Shown here one piece after another: positions 1 through 6,376 of a stretch of DNA of 6,545 nt (positions are counted from its first letter, which is position 1; each line of letters opens with the position of its first letter). This DNA comes from Helicobacteraceae bacterium (GTDB taxonomy: Bacteria; Campylobacterota; Campylobacteria; Campylobacterales; Sulfurimonadaceae). The position numbers and the translations under genes are program-made. The notes under the pieces are model-generated. The model worked only from the letters and a program-made list of their open reading frames with translations, did no database searches and was not told where the DNA came from. The DNA is taken from assembly GCA_030613795.1 (NCBI GenBank), contig JAUWLG010000078.1, positions 1 to 6,545 of the forward strand, in the 5' to 3' direction.

Positions 1-189
1 CGTCAAGAGATCCCTGAAGAAGAGGTTGACGGCTTTGTCCCGACACCTGAAGCTGAGGCTAATGCCACACCTCAACGTAAAAAAGATCAAAAAAAGAAAC
101 CACGCCACCGTAAACAGAAACGAAAAGCGGCAAACAAAGCGAAAGAGACAGACGATGAGCATCCCGAAGATGAACAGGCTGACAGATAG
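1..189 (+). CDS. rhlE: C-terminal end of an RhlE-type DEAD-box RNA helicase (5' partial)
   Basis: Frame 1 is open from the window edge to the TAG at 187-189 and gives the last 62 residues of a protein. The start of this tail, RQEIPEEEVDGFVPTPEAEA, resembles the end of the helicase core in RhlE proteins, where a KKEIPR...IPGYEPDP-like segment follows helicase motif VI. The rest is a highly basic, low-complexity extension rich in Lys, Arg, Gln and His, ending in an acidic stretch. Such tails are typical of RhlE-class ATP-dependent RNA helicases, which unwind RNA duplexes in ribosome assembly and mRNA decay, and they usually contribute RNA binding. The catalytic domains lie outside the window, so the call rests on the short junction motif and tail composition. 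The exonuclease gene begins 3 nt after the stop, which suggests co-transcription. Another basic-tailed RNA-binding protein is the main alternative. Confidence 0.68.
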   Translation, partial: RQEIPEEEVDGFVPTPEAEANATPQRKKDQKKKPRHRKQKRKAANKAKETDDEHPEDEQADR

Positions 190-192
190 ACC

Positions 193-720
193 ATGATAAT
201 CCTCGATTTTGAAACAAACTCGTCAAATGTATATGACGTCATAGAAGTGGCTGCCTTCCGTGTAAAAAAAGTAGATAGTAGCTATGTCGTGTTAGACACT
301 TTTCATCGCTATTATCTTTCAGAGTACGAAGTCAATCCTCACGCCTTAGCTGTACATAAGTTGTCTCCAGAGAGAATTGAGAGACTAAGAGATAATGCAT
401 ATGCAGAGTATTTTGAAGACGATCATGACTTCATCGACTTTTGCAGCGGGGCTAAGACCTTAGTAGCACACAATATAGCTTTTGAACTTCGCCACTTAGG
501 CAGTTTAGTCTCATTTGACAACCACTTTTGCACGATGAAAGAGAACAAAAAAATCGTCAATGCTCTGAATATAAAAGGCAATCTAAAAAATCCAAAGCTC
601 ATAGAGACCTGTGCGTTTTATGACATAGAGTTTGATGATGAGCAGTATCATAGTGCTATTTACGATGTCACTAAAACATTAGAGATATTAAACTATATGA
701 GTCACCAAGAATTAAAATAA
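193..720 (+). CDS. DnaQ-like DEDDh 3'-5' exonuclease
   Basis: A 175-residue protein covering one RNase T/DnaQ-type exonuclease fold with no extra domain. ExoI is seen as DFET (Asp5, Glu7), ExoII as HNIAFELRHL (93-102), and ExoIII as YHSAIYD with His153 and Asp158, the DEDDh signature. These acidic residues normally bind two metal ions that hydrolyse the 3'-terminal phosphodiester of DNA or RNA. ExoII normally reads HNxxFD; here the metal-binding Asp is Glu98, which may lower or alter activity. The family includes the Pol III epsilon subunit, RNase T and oligoribonuclease; the protein is too short and divergent to assign to one of them. It starts 3 nt after the helicase stop with no clear Shine-Dalgarno sequence, so translational coupling is likely. 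Its codons are more AT-rich (many ATA, AGA, TTA) than those of the operon at 981-6106. A relic of a related gene lies at 6141-6200. Confidence 0.85.
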   Translation: MIILDFETNSSNVYDVIEVAAFRVKKVDSSYVVLDTFHRYYLSEYEVNPHALAVHKLSPERIERLRDNAYAEYFEDDHDFIDFCSGAKTLVAHNIAFELRHLGSLVSFDNHFCTMKENKKIVNALNIKGNLKNPKLIETCAFYDIEFDDEQYHSAIYDVTKTLEILNYMSHQELK

Positions 721-743
721 CTATATGGATGTTAACGTGGAGA

Positions 744-833
744 TTACCAGCGATCTTCATACCACTGCATCTGCATCTTTTTTGTAAGAAATGTCCAAGC
801 GATAATTCGGCTTACCCGTTGTCCTTGTTTCAT
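744..833 (-). pseudogene. rlmF: Relic of the 3' end of rlmF (23S rRNA adenine-1618 N6-methyltransferase)
   Basis: On the minus strand, from about 833 down to the TAA at 746-744, the reading is MKQGQRVSRIIAWTFLTKK followed by a short tail ending in WYEDRW. The GQ(K/R)xSRxIAWTF block matches, as I recall it, the extreme C-terminus of E. coli RlmF/YbiN (AQGQKQSRFIAWTF). RlmF methylates A1618 of 23S rRNA and is about 300 residues long; only about 30 are recognisable here. Upstream on the minus strand the frame stays open for 17 more codons without recognisable family sequence and meets a stop at about 885. The methyltransferase core and its NPPF motif are absent. I read it as the decayed end of a once complete gene that faced the exonuclease. 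The ATG at 833-831 is an internal Met, not a start. Confidence 0.66.
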
Positions 834-947
834 CCTGGAATGAGAATTTTCCAACTCAAGAATATAAACTAAAAACACTTGCCTTTAAATATACCCCTTT
901 TATGAAGTATATTTAATTTAAATTCACTCTGCTTTGCCGAATTTCTA

Positions 948-956
948 TGTTATGAT
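948..956 (+). promoter_or_regulatory. Extended -10 promoter element for the four-gene operon
   Basis: TGTTATGAT reads as an extended -10 (TGn followed by TATGAT at 951-956). Transcription would begin near 963, leaving a leader of about 18 nt that contains the ribosome site. No good -35 hexamer lies 16-18 nt upstream; the region there is AT-rich instead, as is common for housekeeping promoters in Campylobacterota. No lux-box-like 20-bp dyad was seen nearby. Confidence 0.45.
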
Positions 957-966
957 TCACAGCAAT

Positions 967-972
967 AAAGGA
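967..972 (+). promoter_or_regulatory. Ribosome binding site for the acyltransferase gene
   Basis: AAAGGA lies 8 nt before the ATG at 981. It supports that start over the out-of-frame ATG at 973-975, which is only one base from the motif. Confidence 0.6.
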
Positions 973-980
973 ATGCATAG

Positions 981-1565
981 ATGTCGTATCAGTTTATTGA
1001 AGTCACCTCAGAAGATCAGTTCAAAAAAGTGTTTGCTTTTCGCTACGACATTCTTAACGAAAAAGATGTAACCAGAGTATTGCTTGAAAATTGTGAAATA
1101 GGGCACGAAACGGATGAGTATGATGCTTATTCTGAGCATTTTGCCGCTTTTAATGAGGTTGGTGACGTCATAGCATATACTCGTCTCATTCATCACTCCC
1201 CCATCGGCTATCCGACAACAAATCATATGAGTTACGATACAAGCACCTGGCATTTTGACCCGGAACAGCTCGGTGAATTTTCCAGAATCTTTGTTTCACC
1301 GAAAATACGTAGCATCCAAGAGCTCAAACCTCTCTTCGACACCCTAAAAGTTATTGGTTATTCCAAGATAGCAGAGCACAACATCTCCTATACACTTGGC
1401 GCCCTTGAAAAACCATTTTTTAGATTGCTTAACATACTGCAATTTCCCTATAAAAAAATCGGAGATCTTCAACCATATCTCGGTCAGCGCTATCCCTGTA
1501 TTTTATATACAGATGAGACACTCTCTGCCAATCCAGAACTCTTCAACGAAAGTGCAACACAATGA
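981..1565 (+). CDS. Autoinducer-synthase/FeeM-like GNAT N-acyltransferase
   Basis: A 194-residue, soluble, single-domain protein with no signal peptide, the size of LuxI-family synthases. Key positions of the acyl-homoserine-lactone synthase / N-acyl amino acid synthase superfamily can be placed: FRYDI (Arg21), TDEYDAYS (Asp45, Asp48), YTRLI (Arg68) and GEFSRIFVSPKIR (Glu99, Ser101, Arg102). These enzymes transfer a fatty acyl group from acyl-ACP to the amino group of a small acceptor such as S-adenosylmethionine or an amino acid. The Trp and Phe of classic LuxI N-termini (RxxxFxxxxxW) are missing, and the RYDI...E segment is closer to FeeM and exosortase-associated acyltransferases. An N-acyl amino acid or related lipid is therefore as likely a product as a homoserine lactone. 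It is the first gene of the operon, and its stop overlaps the receptor start as ATGA. The acyl donor and acceptor cannot be read from sequence. Confidence 0.72.
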   Translation: MSYQFIEVTSEDQFKKVFAFRYDILNEKDVTRVLLENCEIGHETDEYDAYSEHFAAFNEVGDVIAYTRLIHHSPIGYPTTNHMSYDTSTWHFDPEQLGEFSRIFVSPKIRSIQELKPLFDTLKVIGYSKIAEHNISYTLGALEKPFFRLLNILQFPYKKIGDLQPYLGQRYPCILYTDETLSANPELFNESATQ

Positions 1566-3640
1566 AATTTTCCTCCGTTATCACACTGCTCTTTGTTTTA
1601 AGCGGAAGTGTATTGCAAGCTGAATCGGCATCACAAACCCTGCAGGCTGAAACGACACAAACAATCACACAGGAGCTCGAGCACTTTACTCAGGCTGCAA
1701 CCGTAACTAAAGTGAACGAACCCTACCAGCCCTATATCATTTCCGTTCTCAAAGGCAAGGATCTTGAAAAACTTGGAATCTCAACACTGAGTGAGGCATT
1801 AAAACTCATTCCCGGTGTCGATTTTGCCACTGATCTTTCTGATGCTAAAACACCGATTTTTCGTGGTTCCAATCCTTTTGCCTTCGGACAGGTCAAACTG
1901 CTGGTCGACGGTATGCTTGCCAACGATACCTTTATCGACGGTTTCGCAGGCTACCTTTATATGCCCATCGAAATGATCAAGCGAATAGAAGTAGTTCGCG
2001 GACCCGGTAGCAGAACAGACGGCATCAACGCCTATGCCGGTTCCATTCAGGTCATTACCTACGCCGAAGACATCGGTGAACCAGTCAACCGTGTGTTTGC
2101 CAAAGCCGGTTCATACGAGCAATATATAGGCGGTTTCACCTCCTCTTTTACCGAAGGCAAACTCCGCTTCCATACCGACGGTTACTATCATCAAGACGAT
2201 AAAACACTTTTTGCCGGTCCTGACGCGGCTGGTGCTTACAAATACCTTGCTCTCTCTATCGACAATACGCCTCTGACACAAAGCGGGCAAGCTCCGTTGC
2301 AGACCACAACCTATGCACTTGGTCTGCAGCTTGATTACGATGCCTTCATCTTTAAAGCAAGAGGAACCGGCTTTAGCCACGGCAGCGCCTACGGTATAAA
2401 CGGTATGCTTCCACAGGAAGATGACCGCGTCAAAATGCCTTCTTATCTATTGGAACTTGGGTGGGACGAGCACTTCGGTCACCTGGAGGCCATCGTTAAG
2501 ATCGGAGCGAAATATGACAGTTTCAGCAGCGAGGCCAGGCTGGCCCCGTCAGGGTTTGAACTACCGAGTCTTTCAGACCCTGATAATCAGAAAGTCACCT
2601 ATACAGACGGTTTCTTTGGTATCCATGAAGCCGATCAACGCTCTTTTTATCAATCTACTTACCTGAAATACAGTGGAATAGAAGACCATAAGATCACCGT
2701 TGGCTACCGTCTGAGCCGAGAAGAGACCTATAACGTCGTTACTATAACAACCGACAGAGACACCGGCACAGGTCTGGTAGACTACACAGCAACCTTCCCA
2801 TTTTTTGATGCCGATGCCAGGCGCGACACCGCTATGTTCTCTTTGCAAGACCAAATGGAGGTCGGAACAAAACTGGGCATACTGTACGGCATCAACATAG
2901 AAAAGACCTCGCTGACAGAGATACAGTATGACCCCAGGATCTCACTTGTCTACCAAAGCGACATGCAGCGTATCTTTAAAGCGATCTACAGCCATTCACA
3001 CCGCAACCCCTCCTGGCAGGAGCTTTTTACGCTCAACAATAGAGCACGCGTCGGTAACACCGACCTCAAACCCGAAACCGTGGACGCGTTTGAACTTGCA
3101 GTTATCCAGAAATTCAACGGGTCCAACTACCTGCAGGCAAATGTTTTCTACCTGCGCAATAAAGATCAGATCGACAAAAACAATGCCCGACACATCTATC
3201 TTAATACCCAAAATACCGACATTTACGGTCTTGAACTTGAAGTGAGTACCCAGATAACGTCACATGACCGACTGTATGCCAGTTACTCCTACGTCGACGG
3301 TTCGGATGACCAGGACAACCCCCTTGCCAATGTGGCCCATCATCTTGCAAAAGCGAGCTATCTCTATCATTTCACTCCGGAGTTCAATGCCGGAACGGTC
3401 CTGAAATATGTCGGACAAAAATCACGGACTGAGGATGATCAGCGCAGCGATACACCAGCCTATTTTACAGCAGATATTGCACTGCGTTACCACAACCTTT
3501 CAAAACAGTTCAGCGTGACCGGCAGTGTCAAGAACCTGGCCGATGCGGATGTCGTCTACCCTTCAGAGCCATCTACCTATGTCAATGACTACCCGCAGGA
3601 CGGCCGTACATTTCTTCTCACAGTGAGTAAGGAGTTCTGA
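1562..3640 (+). CDS. TonB-dependent outer-membrane receptor
   Basis: A 692-residue protein with a signal peptide (hydrophobic stretch 5-18, likely cleavage after LQA, residue 20). There is no STN signalling domain. The plug domain spans about 48-170, with YIISVLKGKDLEKLG, LSEALKLIPGV, TPIFRGSNP, LLVDGM and IEMIKRIEVVRGPGS (136-150) in the usual order. A beta-barrel of about 520 residues follows, showing alternating amphipathic strands and the typical end: SVKNLADADVVYP, then DGRTFLLTVSKEF with a terminal Phe. AATVTKV near 45-51 may act as TonB box. Such receptors import or sense siderophores, haem, cobalamin, metals, sugars or other compounds using the TonB-ExbBD motor. No TonB or ExbBD gene is present, and the ligand is unknown. 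It overlaps the acyltransferase by 4 nt and the YfiR-like gene by 1 nt, suggesting that it feeds the downstream c-di-GMP module or handles the acyltransferase product. Confidence 0.93.
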   Translation: MKFSSVITLLFVLSGSVLQAESASQTLQAETTQTITQELEHFTQAATVTKVNEPYQPYIISVLKGKDLEKLGISTLSEALKLIPGVDFATDLSDAKTPIFRGSNPFAFGQVKLLVDGMLANDTFIDGFAGYLYMPIEMIKRIEVVRGPGSRTDGINAYAGSIQVITYAEDIGEPVNRVFAKAGSYEQYIGGFTSSFTEGKLRFHTDGYYHQDDKTLFAGPDAAGAYKYLALSIDNTPLTQSGQAPLQTTTYALGLQLDYDAFIFKARGTGFSHGSAYGINGMLPQEDDRVKMPSYLLELGWDEHFGHLEAIVKIGAKYDSFSSEARLAPSGFELPSLSDPDNQKVTYTDGFFGIHEADQRSFYQSTYLKYSGIEDHKITVGYRLSREETYNVVTITTDRDTGTGLVDYTATFPFFDADARRDTAMFSLQDQMEVGTKLGILYGINIEKTSLTEIQYDPRISLVYQSDMQRIFKAIYSHSHRNPSWQELFTLNNRARVGNTDLKPETVDAFELAVIQKFNGSNYLQANVFYLRNKDQIDKNNARHIYLNTQNTDIYGLELEVSTQITSHDRLYASYSYVDGSDDQDNPLANVAHHLAKASYLYHFTPEFNAGTVLKYVGQKSRTEDDQRSDTPAYFTADIALRYHNLSKQFSVTGSVKNLADADVVYPSEPSTYVNDYPQDGRTFLLTVSKEF
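3629..3634 (+). promoter_or_regulatory. Ribosome binding site inside the receptor 3' end
   Basis: AAGGAG lies 5 nt before the ATG at 3640, within the last codons of the receptor gene. With the TGATG stop-start overlap it fixes the start of the YfiR-like gene and allows efficient reinitiation. Confidence 0.7.
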
Positions 3641-4200
3641 TGCGATTGTGGCTATTGAGTGTTCTTATTAGCACCACACTCTTTGGATTCGACTACAATC
3701 CACTGCTGCATAGAGCACAGGCATCCATCTTCCCCAAGCTTATTCTGCTTGTCAAAGAGCCAAAAAAGCTTCTGGTCAAAGGAAGTATCGTTTTTGCCAT
3801 TGTCCATGAAGCCGAAGACACTGCGTCAGCTTCCAGACTCAAGGCCCTGATGGAGCAGCAATATAACGATCAGATAGAAGGCTACCCCTTTAATGTAATT
3901 TTGATACAATATTCCAAACTCAACGAAACACTTGAAGCCAGTGCTGTCATGGCACTGCATTCAGAAAAGCATATTGATGAGCCTGCCAAACTGGCCATTA
4001 AGAAAAATATCATCTCGTTCGTTGAAGATGCTGCTTATCTGAATGAGGGGTACCTCTTCTCCCTGAACCTGGAGCGTTCCACGGTGATCTATATGAACAA
4101 GCCGATGCTGCCGTATTATGGGATTGAATTTTCAGATACACTCTATCATGTTGTAAGGTTTTTTGATGAAAATAAAGCAAGCGTATTCCCTCTCAACTAA
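3640..4200 (+). CDS. Periplasmic YfiR-like (DUF4154-type) protein
   Basis: A 186-residue protein with a short signal peptide (MRLWLLSVLISTTLFG, cleavage after about residue 16), so it should act in the periplasm. The mature part fits the YfiR/DUF4154 layout: an N-terminal ASIFPKLILL helix, a GSIVFAIVHE strand (48-57), an alternating alpha/beta middle, NIISFVED (123-130), the NEGYLFSLNLERSTVIYMN block (135-153) resembling the YfiR stretch Gly-x-Ile-x-Phe...Phe-x-Ile-Asn, and a final helix with SDTLYHVVRFF. In Pseudomonas, YfiR binds the periplasmic domain of the diguanylate cyclase YfiN and holds it inactive. The next gene encodes a YfiN-like membrane sensor, which supports the same role here. 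The protein has no cysteines, unlike Pseudomonas YfiR, whose fold is tied by disulfides. Similarity is distant; a periplasmic solute-binding adaptor is the alternative. Confidence 0.62.
   Translation: MRLWLLSVLISTTLFGFDYNPLLHRAQASIFPKLILLVKEPKKLLVKGSIVFAIVHEAEDTASASRLKALMEQQYNDQIEGYPFNVILIQYSKLNETLEASAVMALHSEKHIDEPAKLAIKKNIISFVEDAAYLNEGYLFSLNLERSTVIYMNKPMLPYYGIEFSDTLYHVVRFFDENKASVFPLN
4155..4158 (+). promoter_or_regulatory. Ribosome binding site deciding the start at 4166
   Basis: AAGG lies 7 nt before the ATG at 4166 but only 4 nt before the in-frame TTG at 4163. The spacing favours ATG 4166 as the start of the c-di-GMP sensor gene. Confidence 0.5.
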
Positions 4201-6106
4201 GATCGTTCTTTCGGTCGCCCTTGTTTTTCTGGTAATCTTCTCTACGATCTTTCTGGTATTTGACCATATAAACAAAGATGCACTCTACACTGCTGAGAGA
4301 GAAAAAGCCGAAACAATTACCAGCTTGATCGCCCCAAACCTGGCTGTTGAACTCTATCTTGGCCGCAACGAGAACGTTGCTGCAATAGCCGATCAGATCA
4401 CTGCCAACCCTAACATTCTCTCATTTGAGCTTATCCAAAACGGTCAACATATTGTCAGCCGTAAAAATATAGAAACCTACAACAATGATACCGGAGAGAG
4501 CTTCAATGTCACTACAAAGCTGCTTCACCCCGTAAATCATTCACTAATTGCGACACTTCATCTCTCTTACTCCAGTGCACATTACCATCATCTTGCCTCA
4601 CAGTATAGAATGGTTTTACTCGTAACACTTAGTGTATTGGGCATGCTTATTGTCTTCTTTACATCCTACCTTCGCTATCTGCTCACACCGCTAAAACGTA
4701 TCGCTTCGGAGGTAAGCAACTTTACACCGGGTCAGAAACTTTCACTTCCATCCTATAAGGAGAACACCGAAATAGGGAACATCGCAGCGGCACTTAAAAA
4801 GATGAATATCCGTATCACAGACTACGCTCAGGAGCAGGAGAACACTGCACATTTCCTGGAGCAGGAAGTTGCAAAAAAAACGACCCAGTTACGCCGTCAG
4901 CTCTATACCGACAATCTCACAGGACACCCAAATCGTACCCGACTGATGGAAGATATAAGTCAGGTGCATGATGGAACACTGCTGATCATCAACATCGATG
5001 AATTCCAGCAGATCAACGACTTTTACGGCCACATCGCCGGAGACCATGTTCTCAATAAAGTGGCTAAGACACTGGATCATCTCAGCCTCAGCAAACCGGA
5101 CATAATAGTCTATAAACTCTCCGGAGATGAGTTCGCCCTCTTCACAACAAACCCTATGAGCTACCAAAGTCTGGAATTGTTATTAATAGAGCTAAGCACT
5201 CACATCGAAGCTACGCCTATCTATTTTGAAGAGACCAAAATTGATATCCGGATCACAGTTGGCGCGACAATGAACATTCAAGAGGGGATGGAAAAGGCCG
5301 ACATTGCCCTTAAAACTGCCCGTATCCACCGAAAACCCTTTATGATCTATGACGGAAACCTCAACATCGAACATCAGTATCACCAGAATATGCAATGGGT
5401 CCAAAGGCTCACAACAGCGATCGCCGAGGATCGTATCTTCCCCTATTACCAACCCATTTTCGACAATCAAACCGGTGCCGTCTGCAGTTACGAGTGCCTG
5501 ATCCGCCTGATTGAAAAAGACGGTAACGTCCTTACACCGTTTCATTTTCTCGAGATCTCTAAAAAAGCGCGGCTATATACCCGTCTGACCAGCATCATGG
5601 TGGAAAAAAGCTGCCGCCATTTTGCAGATAAGAGCGATCACTTTTCCATCAACCTTTCCGTAGACGACATCCTTGACAGCGACACCGTCTCCTTTATCAA
5701 AGAGCAGATAGAGACCCACCGTGTTGCCAAACAGATCATTTTCGAAATCCTTGAATCCGTAGGAATCGAAGACTATCCGGAGATACTCAACTTCATCGAG
5801 GAGATGAAAGCCCTTGGCTGCCAGTTCGCCATCGACGATTTCGGTTCAGGCTACTCCAACTTCAATTATCTGTTAAAGCTCAAGATCGACTACATCAAGA
5901 TCGACGGCAGTCTTATCCAAAACCTGCATACTGACCCTAATGCAATTTCGATCATCGAAGCGATCGTTTATTTCGCCCACAAACGTCATATGACATGCAT
6001 TGCCGAATTCGTCCACAATGCGGAAGTGCACGAGATAGTCAAACAGCTCGGTATCGGACGCTCGCAAGGCTTCTATCTTGGTGAACCCCGGCCTGATACT
6101 CTTTAG
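4166..6106 (+). CDS. YfiN-like membrane sensor with HAMP, GGDEF and EAL domains
   Basis: A 646-residue inner-membrane protein that probably makes and/or degrades cyclic di-GMP. Layout: transmembrane helix 11-32; periplasmic sensor 33-147, YfiN/CHASE8-like (SLIAPNLAVEL, NPNILSFELI); transmembrane helix 149-169; HAMP about 170-220; coiled coil to 245; GGDEF about 246-395; EAL about 405-646. The GGDEF domain has DNLTGHPNR (249-257), Asp278, INDFYGH and SGDEF (319-323) in place of GGDEF, and no RxxD inhibitory site at 310-313. The EAL domain reads YECLIRL (Glu443) but keeps every metal and catalytic position I can place: Asn496, Glu527, Asp557, Asp558, Lys578, Glu614 and Gln634; the usual AEGVE is AEFVH. 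Phosphodiesterase activity looks intact and cyclase activity plausible. The gene overlaps the YfiR-like gene by 35 nt. The periplasmic domain is the likely docking site for that protein. Confidence 0.9.
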   Translation: MKIKQAYSLSTKIVLSVALVFLVIFSTIFLVFDHINKDALYTAEREKAETITSLIAPNLAVELYLGRNENVAAIADQITANPNILSFELIQNGQHIVSRKNIETYNNDTGESFNVTTKLLHPVNHSLIATLHLSYSSAHYHHLASQYRMVLLVTLSVLGMLIVFFTSYLRYLLTPLKRIASEVSNFTPGQKLSLPSYKENTEIGNIAAALKKMNIRITDYAQEQENTAHFLEQEVAKKTTQLRRQLYTDNLTGHPNRTRLMEDISQVHDGTLLIINIDEFQQINDFYGHIAGDHVLNKVAKTLDHLSLSKPDIIVYKLSGDEFALFTTNPMSYQSLELLLIELSTHIEATPIYFEETKIDIRITVGATMNIQEGMEKADIALKTARIHRKPFMIYDGNLNIEHQYHQNMQWVQRLTTAIAEDRIFPYYQPIFDNQTGAVCSYECLIRLIEKDGNVLTPFHFLEISKKARLYTRLTSIMVEKSCRHFADKSDHFSINLSVDDILDSDTVSFIKEQIETHRVAKQIIFEILESVGIEDYPEILNFIEEMKALGCQFAIDDFGSGYSNFNYLLKLKIDYIKIDGSLIQNLHTDPNAISIIEAIVYFAHKRHMTCIAEFVHNAEVHEIVKQLGIGRSQGFYLGEPRPDTL

Positions 6107-6140
6107 GATATTTGCCACTGTATTACACCCCAAAGATTGA

Positions 6141-6200
6141 ATCTATGCACTAAGTGTCCATAAACTTTCCCCGCAAAGAGTTGAAGCGCTAAGAGACAAT
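6141..6200 (+). pseudogene. Relic of a DEDDh exonuclease gene (internal fragment)
   Basis: The + strand frame from 6141 encodes ALSVHKLSPQRVEALRDN (codons 6147-6200). It matches residues 51-68 of the exonuclease at 193-720 (ALAVHKLSPERIERLRDN) at 14 of 18 positions. The bases just upstream (GAATCTATGCA) look like an Asn-Pro-Tyr-Ala coding stretch that lost a base or two, and a TGA stands in frame at 6138-6140. Similarity stops at about 6200, where the DUF808 relic begins. At the DNA level it differs from the intact gene at many third positions, so it looks like the remains of a separate paralog or ortholog and not a recent copy. The catalytic motifs are absent. Confidence 0.72.
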
Positions 6201-6257
6201 TGCATCATCTAAAAGCATTGCAATGTCATCAAAGACTGCAAAAAAACCTGCTGCCAT
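6189..6257 (-). pseudogene. Relic of the 5' end of a DUF808/YedI-type membrane protein gene
   Basis: On the minus strand, an ATG at 6257-6255 preceded by GGAAGGAAG (6269-6261) opens MAAGFFAVFDDIAMLLDDA, followed by IVS and a TAG at 6191-6189. The sequence matches the N-terminus I know from DUF808/YedI proteins (a GFFALLDDIAxLLDD-like pattern), which are inner-membrane proteins of about 300 residues. Similarity ends after DDA (about 6201), exactly where the head-on exonuclease relic ends. This marks a rearrangement joint that removed the rest of the gene. The preserved ribosome site and start mean a 22-residue peptide could still be translated, but no function is expected. Confidence 0.68.
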
Positions 6258-6376
6258 ATTCTTCCTTCCAACCCTTAAACTTATGACTATAGTATCCACT
6301 TTTCAACAATACACTTGGCTATAGGGACAGAACAACTCAACAAAGCAGTATGAATATTTCTACTGTCTACTCTTTA

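Noticed and set aside
760..783. Terminator after the exonuclease, from repeated GCATCT followed by a T-run
   Set aside because: The repeat is direct, not inverted, and the possible TGCA/TGCA stem leaves only a 2-nt loop; the T-run encodes lysines in the rlmF relic on the other strand.
915..924. Palindrome AATTTAAATT before the operon promoter as an operator or lux box
   Set aside because: It is made only of A and T, is too short, and is of a kind that occurs by chance in AT-rich spacers; it does not resemble a lux box.
1396..1623. Plus-strand frame bridging the acyltransferase and receptor genes
   Set aside because: It lies in another frame of two well-supported overlapping genes, has no ribosome site and reads as an unstructured shadow.
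2573..2854. Minus-strand open frame inside the TonB receptor gene
   Set aside because: It has no recognisable protein features and lies wholly within a strongly supported gene, so it is a frame shadow.
4163..4165. TTG as start of the GGDEF-EAL gene
   Set aside because: It lies only 4 nt from the AAGG ribosome site, and the next codon is an ATG with 7-nt spacing, so 4166 is preferred.
6213..6270. Continuation of the exonuclease relic on the + strand (a VIKDCKKT-like reading)
   Set aside because: The same bases read far better on the - strand as a DUF808 N-terminus with its own ribosome site, so the + reading is antisense coincidence.
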